NCBI GenBank assembly: GCA_963773465.1
Contig: CAVZBF010000001.1
Location: forward strand, 434,001-498,000
Reading direction: 5' to 3'
Source: VBAS01 sp963773465
GTDB lineage: Bacteria; Bacteroidota; Bacteroidia; Chitinophagales; Chitinophagaceae
DNA length: 64,000 nucleotides
Shown here: positions 41,149 to 48,194 of the stretch, in pieces
How the letters are laid out: every line of letters begins with the position of its first letter
Position numbering within the stretch: position 1 is the first letter of the stretch
Made by a program: the position numbers and the translations under genes
Notes under the pieces: model-generated
The model's database searches: none
What the model saw: the letters and a program-made list of their open reading frames with translations, nothing else
What the model was told of the DNA's origin: nothing

Positions 41149-42392
41149 TTTATAATTTTTTTGGTAGCTCCCTTGTTTTGGTTTACAAATTCAAATGAGT
41201 TTTTACTTCTCAATTTTACTTCTTCTTCATTACTCAAAAGCTTTTTGATCGCTGTTGAAAGTTGATCAGCCGAAGCAACACTGATCCCTCCGCCGCTTTC
41301 AATCAAACCAACGGCTTCTTTAAATTTTTTATAGTTTGGTCCAAATAAAACAGGTTTGCCATATACCGCGGCTTCCGGTGTATTGTGAATGCCTTTATCA
41401 AAACCCCCGCCGACATAAGCGATAGTTGCATACTGATAAAGTCTTGAAAGCATGCCGATATTGTCTACAATAAGACAGTTGCTTTTAAGGGGTGAGTTGT
41501 GAGTTGTGAGTTGTGAGTGCCGTATTCCTTCTGGAAATAATGTTTCTACTTGTTGTAAATGCTGCTGGTGAATTTCATGCGGAGCAATGATGAGTTTCAG
41601 ATCAGGCAGATCTGCAATCGCCTCTTTAATGATCTTTTCATCTTCAGGCCATGTGCTGCCTGCGACAAGCATGTATGAACCGCCGCAAAACTTTTCTATT
41701 TCTTCAATCGGTTTAAAATTCTCAGCTATTTCTGATACACGGTCAAATCTTGTATCACCAGCGATGGTTACGTTGTTTATTTGCAATGATTCCAAAAGTT
41801 GTTTTGAATTATTATCCTGTACAAAAAAGTGAGTGAAGCATTTCAGCATATTTTTATGCAATCCTCCATACCATTTAAAGAAGGCTTGATCTTTTCTGAA
41901 AATTGCTGAAACCATCAGCAATGGGATACTTCTTTTTTTACATTCTGTGAGATAATAATACCAATAATCATATTTTACAAAAACAACAAGTGACGGGTTT
42001 ACAATATCTAAAAATCTCTTTGCATTTGATTTTGAATCCAACGGAAGATAAAAAACCCAGTCAGCACCTTTGTAATCTTTTCTTATTTCAAAACCGGAAG
42101 GGGAAAAGAACGTAAGGAGGAATTTGGAATTTGGGAATTGTTTTTTGAGATTTTCTAATACTGGCCGGCCTTGCTCAAATTCACCAAGCGATGAACAATG
42201 AAACCATATTAGTTCGGAGTCATTATCCTCCCGATTGCCATCGGGACTATCGGGACGGAGTTCAGAGTCCAGTCGTTTAAAAATATGTTTTCTTCCATCG
42301 ATCCAAAGTTTTGCCTTTGCATTCCGTAAAGAAGCAATGCTGATACCAGCCCGATACAATAACAAAAAGATGTTGTAAAAGAAAAGTGCCAA
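41115..42392 (-). CDS. waaA: 3-deoxy-D-manno-octulosonic acid (Kdo) transferase
   Basis: Inner-membrane GT30 glycosyltransferase that adds Kdo to lipid IVA in lipid A/LPS core synthesis. N-terminal anchor MALFFYNIFLLLYRAGISIA, acceptor motif WFHCSSLGEFEQGRPV (family G-E pair), LLTFFSPSGFEIRK, and the C-terminal CMP-Kdo-binding region with YVGGGFDKGIHNTPEAAVYG and KPVLFGPNYKKF. Length (425) is near normal. Two segments are repeat-derived: about residues 40-60 (DSELRPDSPDGNREDNDSEL) and about 291-303 (HSQLTTHNSPLKS), encoded by heptamer arrays. Both fall at surface-loop positions and leave the motifs intact. This is the LPS link to the polysaccharide genes that follow on the other strand. Confidence 0.94.
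   Translation of the reverse strand: MALFFYNIFLLLYRAGISIASLRNAKAKLWIDGRKHIFKRLDSELRPDSPDGNREDNDSELIWFHCSSLGEFEQGRPVLENLKKQFPNSKFLLTFFSPSGFEIRKDYKGADWVFYLPLDSKSNAKRFLDIVNPSLVVFVKYDYWYYYLTECKKRSIPLLMVSAIFRKDQAFFKWYGGLHKNMLKCFTHFFVQDNNSKQLLESLQINNVTIAGDTRFDRVSEIAENFKPIEEIEKFCGGSYMLVAGSTWPEDEKIIKEAIADLPDLKLIIAPHEIHQQHLQQVETLFPEGIRHSQLTTHNSPLKSNCLIVDNIGMLSRLYQYATIAYVGGGFDKGIHNTPEAAVYGKPVLFGPNYKKFKEAVGLIESGGGISVASADQLSTAIKKLLSNEEEVKLRSKNSFEFVNQNKGATKKIINYIEENRLLTN
41486..41520. repeat. 7-bp array (unit TGAGTTG) inside waaA
   Basis: TAAGGGG, TGAGTTG, TGAGTTG, TGAGTTG, TGAGTGC in phase. It is in the waaA frame and encodes a loop insertion reading HSQLTTHNSPL on the minus strand. It has the same unit as the array after the ldh gene at 20952. 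Confidence 0.87.
42212..42274. repeat. 7-bp array with TCCCGAT palindrome inside waaA
   Basis: GTTCGGA, GTCATTA, TCCTCCC, GATTGCC, ATCGGGA, CTATCGG, GACGGAG, TTCAGAG, TCCAGTC. The units GTTCGGA and TTCAGAG match the mnmA-end array, and the centre CCCGATTGCCATCGGGACTA relates to the palindrome in the rsmB-like gene. It encodes a non-family acidic insertion in waaA. Confidence 0.75.
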
Positions 42393-42475
42393 TCTGTAAG
42401 CTTTATCCTATCCCAATAGTCTTCCGGATAGGATAACAAATGTAAAGGCAAATGGGATAACTATCTTTAATTCAC

Positions 42476-42483
42476 TATTTTTG
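42476..42483 (+). promoter_or_regulatory. Putative -7 box (TATTTTTG) for the polysaccharide cluster
   Basis: TATTTTTG matches TAnnTTTG and precedes the aminotransferase ATG by about 70 bp. The leader would include the heptamer array 42504-42552. No clear -33 element. Confidence 0.4.
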
Positions 42484-42503
42484 CGCCCATTAAACCAAGC
42501 CAG

Positions 42504-42552
42504 ATTAAAATTCAAAATCAATCTAAAATCGTAAATCCGAAATCCGAAATTG
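42504..42552. repeat. 7-bp array forming the 5' leader of the aminotransferase gene
   Basis: ATTAAAA, TTCAAAA, TCAATCT, AAAATCG, TAAATCC, GAAATCC, GAAATTG. It ends 2 bp before the ATG at 42555, so the ribosome-binding region of the first polysaccharide gene is repeat-derived. Confidence 0.72.
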
Positions 42553-42554
42553 CC

Positions 42555-43709
42555 ATGCATCCTATCCAGATGGTTGACCTGAAAAGGCAGTATCATAAAA
42601 TTAAGAGCGAGGTAGACGAAGCTGTGTTGAACGTGATCGAAAGCACTGCTTTTATTAATGGCAAACCGGTACAGGAATTTGCTAATAATCTTGCTGCTTA
42701 TCTTGGCGTAAAACATGTAATTCCCTGCGCCAATGGAACTGATGCACTTCAAATTGCAATGATGGCGCTTGATCTGAAACCCGGCGATGAAGTGATCACA
42801 CCTTCTTTTACTTTTATTGCCACTACTGAAGTTATTGCTTTGCTGAGGCTCACCCCGGTTTTTGTTGAAGTGGATGCAAAAACATTCTGCATGGACCCTG
42901 CGGCTTTGGAAAAAGCGATCACTCCAAAAACAAAAGCGATTGTGCCCGTTCATCTTTATGGACATGCAGCACATATGGATGAAATAATGGTGATAGCCAA
43001 GAAGCATAACCTTTATGTTATTGAAGATAACGCCCAGGCGATAGGAGGTGAGTATTACTCTAAAAATGAAATTGCTTCTCCGCCTTCGGCGAATCGCAGG
43101 AAAACCGGGACCATCGGGAATATCGGCACCACTTCTTTTTTTCCCTCAAAAAATTTGGGCGCTTATGGAGATGCCGGTGCAGTGTTTACTAATGATGATC
43201 AGCTTGCGGACAAAATGAAAATGGTCGCCAACCATGGACAGCGCAAAAGATATTATTATGAAATGGTGGGTTGCAACAGCAGGCTTGACACTATCCAGGC
43301 TGCCATACTCAATATAAAATTGAAATATCTTGATGACTATATAAAAGCAAGACAAGCCGTAGCCGGTTATTACGATAATGCATTTGCAAATAATTCAAAG
43401 ATCATTATTCCATACAGGGCTTCATATTGCAGCCATGTGTTTCATCAATACACGTTGCTTCTTGAAGGAGTAAACCGCGATGGATTGAATGCTTTTCTTG
43501 CCGGACAAAAAATTCCATCAATGATCTATTATCCGGTGCCGGGTCATCGGCAACAAATGTTTGCGCATTATGATACGGCAAAAGTTTCATTAAAAATAAC
43601 AGACTGGCTAACGGAAAGAGTTATTTCGTTGCCAATACATACGGAAATGGATAATGAGCAACTTGATTTTATAACGTCAAAAGTTCTTGAGTATATCAAC
43701 AATCATTAA
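42555..43709 (+). CDS. DegT/DnrJ/EryC1/StrS aminotransferase (WbpE-like)
   Basis: PLP-dependent sugar aminotransferase, 384 residues, acting on a keto nucleotide sugar for surface polysaccharide. The Schiff-base lysine is Lys199 in FFPSKNLGAYGDAGA. Other conserved parts are ANGTDALQIAMMAL, GDEVITPSFTFIATTEVIAL, VPVHLYGHAAHMDEI, IEDNAQAIGG and GCNSRLDTIQAAIL. The sequence is close to the WbpE/WlbC type, which aminates UDP-3-keto-GlcNAcA; the UDP-HexNAc dehydrogenase in the cluster would be a plausible upstream enzyme. A short insertion SPPSANRRK (before GTIGNIG) comes from a palindromic element. It is the first gene of the rightward cluster; the next starts 17 bp later. Confidence 0.92.
   Translation: MHPIQMVDLKRQYHKIKSEVDEAVLNVIESTAFINGKPVQEFANNLAAYLGVKHVIPCANGTDALQIAMMALDLKPGDEVITPSFTFIATTEVIALLRLTPVFVEVDAKTFCMDPAALEKAITPKTKAIVPVHLYGHAAHMDEIMVIAKKHNLYVIEDNAQAIGGEYYSKNEIASPPSANRRKTGTIGNIGTTSFFPSKNLGAYGDAGAVFTNDDQLADKMKMVANHGQRKRYYYEMVGCNSRLDTIQAAILNIKLKYLDDYIKARQAVAGYYDNAFANNSKIIIPYRASYCSHVFHQYTLLLEGVNRDGLNAFLAGQKIPSMIYYPVPGHRQQMFAHYDTAKVSLKITDWLTERVISLPIHTEMDNEQLDFITSKVLEYINNH
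43071..43103. repeat. Palindrome-bearing insertion in the aminotransferase gene
   Basis: ATTGCTTCTCCGCCTTCGGC then GAATCGCAGG, centred on the hairpin CGCCTTCGGCG (43081-43091). It encodes a stretch not expected in the family. The same core is at 45125-45139 and, as CCGCCGTAGGCGG, at 21157-21171. Confidence 0.6.
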
Positions 43710-43726
43710 TCAATAATCAGTCATTC

Positions 43727-45049
43727 ATGAAGATCGCAGTTGTTGGAACGGGATATGTTGGATTGGTAACGGGAACATGTTTTGCGGAAACGGGCAATAC
43801 TGTAACCTGTGTGGATATAGATCAGAACAAAGTAGAGAAATTATCTAACGGCCAGATCACTATTTACGAGCCCGGTCTTGAGAAATTATTTTTAAGAAAT
43901 CAACGTGAAGAAAGATTAAAGTTCACGACAAATCTTGCAGACGGTATTGCTGACGCTAAAATTATTTTCCTTGCACTGCCGACTCCTCCGGGAGAAGATG
44001 GTTCAGCCGATCTGAAATATATTTTAGGCGTTGCTGACGAACTTGGAAAAATATTAAAAGATTATAAAGTAATAGTCGATAAAAGTACTGTGCCTGTCGG
44101 AACAGCGGATAAAGTTCGTGCAGTGATCGCCAAAAATTGTCAATGTGAATTTGATGTTGTCAGCAATCCCGAATTTTTACGTGAGGGTGTAGCGGTGGAA
44201 GATTTTATGAAACCCGACAGAGTTGTGATAGGTACCGAATCAGACAGGGCAAGAAAAATAATGGGTGATCTGTATGCACCATTCGTGCGGCAGGGTAATC
44301 CTGTTATTTACATGGATGAAAAATCAGCGGAGTTAACAAAGTATGCAGCCAATTCTTTTCTGGCCACGAAAATTTCATTCATGAATGAAATAGCAAGATT
44401 ATGCGAGTTGCTGGGAGCAGACGTAGATATGGTGCGTCGTGGTATTGGCAGCGATGACAGGATCGGGAAAAGATTTTTATTTCCCGGGATTGGTTATGGA
44501 GGATCTTGTTTCCCCAAAGATGTGCAGGCATTGGTAAGATCAGCCTCAGATTTGAAATATGAATTTAAAATACTGGATGCCGTAATGGATGTAAATGAAA
44601 AGCAGAAAGTGTATTTGATCCCGCGGATAAAAAAATATTTTAATAATAAACTGGGGGGTAAGAGAATTGCTTTGTGGGGATTGGCCTTTAAGCCAAACAC
44701 TGATGATATCAGGGAGGCCCCGGCACTTTATCTTATTGAAGAATTAGTAAAAGCCGGTGCTTCGGTTGCTGCTTTCGATCCGGAAGCAATGAAAAATGTA
44801 AGAGAACTTATCGGCGATAAAATTGTATTTACCGAAAATCAGTATGATGCATTGCATAATTGCGATGCATTGATAATTGCAACGGAGTGGAGTGAATTCA
44901 GAACTCCTGAGTTTGAAAAAATGGGGGAAAGGATGAAAGCTAAAGTGATTTTTGATGGCAGAAATGTTTTTGATCTTGCACAAATGAAAGAACTTGGTTT
45001 TTACTATGAGAGCATTGGCAGAAAAACTATTAACCCCTTGTCGCCCTAA
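43727..45049 (+). CDS. UDP-glucose 6-dehydrogenase
   Basis: Oxidises UDP-glucose to UDP-glucuronate with two NAD+. 440 residues: N-terminal Rossmann MKIAVVGTGYVGLVTGTCFA, PTPPGEDGSADL, STVPVGTADKVR, NPEFLREGVAVEDF, catalytic Cys261 in GYGGSCFPKDVQAL, and C-terminal LWGLAFKPNTDDIREAPAL. The product feeds the UDP-xylose synthase encoded next. The last residues and stop (NPLSP-stop) fall in a palindromic repeat CCCCTTGTCGCCCTAAAGGG, so the natural C-terminus seems altered. Confidence 0.95.
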   Translation: MKIAVVGTGYVGLVTGTCFAETGNTVTCVDIDQNKVEKLSNGQITIYEPGLEKLFLRNQREERLKFTTNLADGIADAKIIFLALPTPPGEDGSADLKYILGVADELGKILKDYKVIVDKSTVPVGTADKVRAVIAKNCQCEFDVVSNPEFLREGVAVEDFMKPDRVVIGTESDRARKIMGDLYAPFVRQGNPVIYMDEKSAELTKYAANSFLATKISFMNEIARLCELLGADVDMVRRGIGSDDRIGKRFLFPGIGYGGSCFPKDVQALVRSASDLKYEFKILDAVMDVNEKQKVYLIPRIKKYFNNKLGGKRIALWGLAFKPNTDDIREAPALYLIEELVKAGASVAAFDPEAMKNVRELIGDKIVFTENQYDALHNCDALIIATEWSEFRTPEFEKMGERMKAKVIFDGRNVFDLAQMKELGFYYESIGRKTINPLSP

Positions 45050-45060
45050 AGGGGGAACTT
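45032..45060. repeat. Palindromic repeat supplying the stop codon of UDP-glucose dehydrogenase
   Basis: AACCCCTTGTCGCCCTAAAG then GGGGAACTT. CCCTTGTCGCCCTAAAGGG forms an imperfect hairpin, and its TAA (45047-45049) is the gene's stop codon. It resembles the C-run/G-run hairpins at 4135-4160 and 22515-22575. Confidence 0.6.
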
Positions 45061-45124
45061 GGATGGAATATTCTATTTGTTTTGTAAACTGAAAAAAAAT
45101 GACGCATCGAATTGCTAAAGTTGA

Positions 45125-45150
45125 TCCGCCTTCGGCGGACGCAAGGGACG
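45125..45150. repeat. Palindrome TCCGCCTTCGGCGGA fused to 13-mer GACGCAAGGGACG
   Basis: The 15-bp perfect-stem palindrome (45125-45139) overlaps the 13-mer (45138-45150) that also occurs at 21049-21061. In the lysC upstream region the same two modules occur about 95 bp apart, so they can be separate or joined. Confidence 0.65.
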
Positions 45151-45190
45151 TTGATAAGAAATTCAAAGGCTGGTATCAAAATATATTTTA

Positions 45191-46231
45191 ATGAACAGTA
45201 AACCGAACGCATTGAATAAGGATGCTGCAAAAGATTCTTCCGTCAGGGAGAAACGGGGTACTGCATTAATCACGGGGGCTGCGGGGTTTTTAGGTTCCCA
45301 TCTTTGTGATCGTTTTATCAAAGAAGGTTATCATGTCATTGCAATGGATAACCTGATCACCGGTAACCTTAAAAATATCGAGCATCTTTTTCCGCTTGAG
45401 CATTTTGAATTTATTGAACACGATGTGACCAAACGCATAGAAATACCGGGCAAGCTTGATTATATTCTTCACTTTGCATCGCCTGCCAGTCCTATCGATT
45501 ATTTAAAAATTCCAATTCAAACATTAAAGGTTGGCGCATTAGGAACGCATAATTGTTTGGGTCTTGCAAAATCAAAGAATGCAAGAATACTGGTAGCTTC
45601 TACAAGTGAAGTGTATGGTGATCCGTTAGTACATCCGCAGAATGAAGACTATTGGGGAAACGTTAACCCTGTTGGGCCAAGAGGAGTTTATGATGAAGCC
45701 AAACGATATATGGAAGCCATTACAATGGCTTATCATAGTTTTCATAAAGTAGATACAAGGATCGTAAGAATATTTAATACATATGGTCCGCGAATGAGAT
45801 TGAATGACGGCAGGGCATTGCCGGCTTTTATTGGCCAGGCATTAAGGGGCGAAGACCTCACCGTGTTTGGTGATGGATCGCAAACAAGAAGCTTTTGTTT
45901 TGTCAATGACCTCGTTGAAGGGATTTATCGTTTGCTGATGAGCGACTATTACATGCCGCTGAATATTGGCAATCCCGATGAAATTTCTTTAAAAGATTTT
46001 GCCGGGGAAATACTTTCATTGACAGGTCATAAAGTAAAAATTATTTATAAGCCATTGCCGGTTGATGACCCCAAACAAAGACAACCCGATATTACAAGAG
46101 CAAAAGAAATTATTGGATGGGAACCTAAAGTTTCGAGGAAAGAAGGGTTAAAGATCACTTATGAGTATTTCAGATCTCTTTCAACGGAAGAATTGAATAA
46201 ACAACCAAAAGAGTTTGTGAGCAAACGATAG
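45191..46231 (+). CDS. UDP-glucuronate decarboxylase (UDP-xylose synthase)
   Basis: Extended short-chain dehydrogenase of 346 residues that converts UDP-glucuronate to UDP-xylose. A 20-residue hydrophilic leader (SKPNALNKDAAKDSSVREK) precedes the NAD motif ITGAAGFLGSHLCDRF. Catalytic Tyr167 and Lys171 are in GPRGVYDEAKRYME. The family signatures ASTSEVYGDPLVHPQ and NTYGPRMRLNDGRA are present, as is DDPKQRQPDITRAKE. The upstream dehydrogenase supplies its substrate. It ends just before a 63-bp heptamer array. Confidence 0.94.
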   Translation: MNSKPNALNKDAAKDSSVREKRGTALITGAAGFLGSHLCDRFIKEGYHVIAMDNLITGNLKNIEHLFPLEHFEFIEHDVTKRIEIPGKLDYILHFASPASPIDYLKIPIQTLKVGALGTHNCLGLAKSKNARILVASTSEVYGDPLVHPQNEDYWGNVNPVGPRGVYDEAKRYMEAITMAYHSFHKVDTRIVRIFNTYGPRMRLNDGRALPAFIGQALRGEDLTVFGDGSQTRSFCFVNDLVEGIYRLLMSDYYMPLNIGNPDEISLKDFAGEILSLTGHKVKIIYKPLPVDDPKQRQPDITRAKEIIGWEPKVSRKEGLKITYEYFRSLSTEELNKQPKEFVSKR

Positions 46232-46237
46232 AGCAGG

Positions 46238-46300
46238 GGAATTAGGGATTTGGATTTTGGAATTAGGGTAAACTGGAATTTGTAATTTGTATTTTGGAAT
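46238..46300. repeat. 7-bp array (GGAATTT-like unit) between two sugar genes
   Basis: GGAATTA, GGGATTT, GGATTTT, GGAATTA, GGGTAAA, CTGGAAT, TTGTAAT, TTGTATT, TTGGAAT. It begins 6 bp after the uxs stop and fills most of the 111-bp gap. Confidence 0.78.
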
Positions 46301-46342
46301 TTATAGTATCAGCATTTACACTATTAAACTTTTATATATAAG

Positions 46343-47632
46343 ATGTACCAGGAATTAGTTGACAAGAAAGCGAAATTGGCGATCATCGGGTTAGGGTATG
46401 TTGGGCTTCCTATTGCATTGGAATTTGCTAAAAAAATATCAGTGATCGGTTTTGATATCAATGAGAACAGGGTGGAAATGATGCGCAACTGTATCGATCC
46501 CAGTAATGAATTGGAGAAAGAAGATTTTTCAGGTTGCGATATTCATTTTACTTCGAAGCTGGAAGAACTGAGAGAAGCAAAGTTTTTTATCGTTGCTGTA
46601 CCTACTCCGGTTGATCAGCATAACGTTCCGGATCTGAAGCCTGTGAAAAGTGCGTCAGAAACAATTGGTAAAATATTAAAGAAAGGTGATTACGTAGTTT
46701 TTGAATCCACGGTTTATCCCGGATGTACAGAAGAAGATTGTTTGCCGATAATTGAAAAATTATCAGGATTAAAAAATATAAAAGATTTTAAGCTGGGTTA
46801 CTCGCCGGAAAGGATCAATCCCGGGGATAAGACACATACCCTTGCTAAAGTTGTAAAAGTAGTTTCAGGCTGTGATGCCGGATCATTGGAAGAAATTGCC
46901 AAAGTGTATGAACTGGTGGTAACGGCAGGTGTTCATCGTGCTTCGTGCATCAAAGTAGCAGAAGCGGCAAAGATCATTGAGAATACACAGCGTGACCTTA
47001 ACATTGCATTGATGAATGAGCTTTCTATCATTTTTGACAAAATGGATATTAATACCTACGAAGTATTGGAAGCTGCCGGTACCAAATGGAATTTTTTAAA
47101 ATTTTATCCAGGCCTCGTGGGCGGCCATTGTATTGGGGTTGATCCTTATTATCTCACTTATAAATCAAGTGAGCTTGGCTTTGATTCAAAAGTTATTTTG
47201 GCCGGCCGTTATATAAATGATGGTATGTCATTATATGTTGCGCGGAAAGTGGTAAGGTATATAACGAAGAATGTAAGCAATGTGCAAACGGCAAGAGTGC
47301 TGGTGCTGGGCGCAACCTTTAAAGAAAATGTAAGTGATATCCGTAATTCGAAAGTGGCTGATGTGGTAAAAGAACTGCAATCGTTTTCTGTAAATGTAGA
47401 TGTGTATGATCCTTACGCATCTTCAGAAGAGCTGATGCATGAGTATGGCTTTGGAATTACTGAAATAAATGGAACAGATTATGATGCTATAATTCTTGCG
47501 GTATCACATGAGCCATTTAAAAAAATGGATAATGAATATTTGGAGTCCATTACCAAGCCGCACGCAGTTATTTATGATCTGAAAGGATTGTATCGCGATA
47601 AAATTAAAAACAGGGTTTACTGGAGCTTGTAA
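46343..47632 (+). CDS. UDP-N-acetyl-hexosamine 6-dehydrogenase (WbpO/TviB-like)
   Basis: Nucleotide-sugar dehydrogenase, 429 residues, that oxidises C6 of a UDP-HexNAc to the uronic acid. Motifs: IIGLGYVGLPIALEFAKK, VAVPTPVDQHNVPDLKP, ESTVYPGCTEEDCLPI, YSPERINPGDKTHTL and catalytic Cys263 in GGHCIGVDPYYLTYKSSELG. The GGHCIGVDPYYL form separates it from the UDP-glucose enzyme next door and fits the UDP-GlcNAc/GalNAc group (TviB, WbpO, CapL). With the WbpE-like aminotransferase it could supply a diamino- or aminouronic sugar. Confidence 0.92.
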   Translation: MYQELVDKKAKLAIIGLGYVGLPIALEFAKKISVIGFDINENRVEMMRNCIDPSNELEKEDFSGCDIHFTSKLEELREAKFFIVAVPTPVDQHNVPDLKPVKSASETIGKILKKGDYVVFESTVYPGCTEEDCLPIIEKLSGLKNIKDFKLGYSPERINPGDKTHTLAKVVKVVSGCDAGSLEEIAKVYELVVTAGVHRASCIKVAEAAKIIENTQRDLNIALMNELSIIFDKMDINTYEVLEAAGTKWNFLKFYPGLVGGHCIGVDPYYLTYKSSELGFDSKVILAGRYINDGMSLYVARKVVRYITKNVSNVQTARVLVLGATFKENVSDIRNSKVADVVKELQSFSVNVDVYDPYASSEELMHEYGFGITEINGTDYDAIILAVSHEPFKKMDNEYLESITKPHAVIYDLKGLYRDKIKNRVYWSL

Positions 47633-47633
47633 T

Positions 47634-48194
47634 ATGCCGTTTATTCAAACACCAATCCGCGATTTGCTCGTTTTCGCACCAATAGTGCTCGAAGACAGCA
47701 GGGGGCATTTTTTTGAGTCATTCAACCTTCAAACTTTCAAAGCGGAAGGGATTGCCATAAATTTTGTCCAGGATAATCAGTCATTGTCACACTACGGAGT
47801 GATCAGGGGTTTGCATTACCAGCTTCAGCCGCACCCGCAGGCAAAATTGATAAGAGTTTTAGTTGGGCATATACTGGATGTGGCAGTCGATATTCGGAAA
47901 GGCTCACCAACTTTTGGGAAAAGTTTTGCTATCGATCTTTCGGCTGAAAATAAAAAGCAATTATTTATTCCGGCAGGATTTGCTCATGGCTTTTCTGTAT
48001 TAAGTAAAGAGGCAGAAGTGCTGTATAAATGCGATTCATTTTATAATAAAGAAAGTGAAGCCGGTATTTTGTATAATGATGCTTCAATAAATATTGATTG
48101 GAGGATACCGGCGGGTAAAGAAATTGTTTCAGATAAAGACAGGGCGCTGCCTGCATTTGCAGCGTGTAAAAATAATTTTCAATTCATTGAATGA
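47634..48194 (+). CDS. rfbC: dTDP-4-dehydrorhamnose 3,5-epimerase
   Basis: Cupin-fold epimerase of dTDP-L-rhamnose synthesis, 186 residues. Conserved parts are HFFESFN, VQDNQSLSHYGVIRGLHYQ (His of the catalytic dyad in RGLHYQ), VAVDIRKGSPTFG, and FIPAGFAHGFSVLS followed by YKCDSFYNKESE. It starts 1 bp after the dehydrogenase stop and overlaps rfbD by 4 bp (ATGA), so the three are coupled. rfbA and rfbB are not in the window. Confidence 0.95.
   Translation: MPFIQTPIRDLLVFAPIVLEDSRGHFFESFNLQTFKAEGIAINFVQDNQSLSHYGVIRGLHYQLQPHPQAKLIRVLVGHILDVAVDIRKGSPTFGKSFAIDLSAENKKQLFIPAGFAHGFSVLSKEAEVLYKCDSFYNKESEAGILYNDASINIDWRIPAGKEIVSDKDRALPAFAACKNNFQFIE

Noticed and set aside
42120..42141. GAATTTGGAATTTGGGAATTG in waaA as another heptamer array
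   Set aside because: It is only about three units long and encodes FPNSKFLLTFFSPSG, which looks like native WaaA sequence, so it may be chance.
42408..43007. 199-codon open frame on the minus strand
   Set aside because: It lies opposite the PLP aminotransferase, with low-quality composition; the plus-strand product has full family motifs.
1104..46300. Heptamer arrays as CRISPR
   Set aside because: Units are 7 bp, directly adjacent with no spacers, and there are no cas genes in the window.
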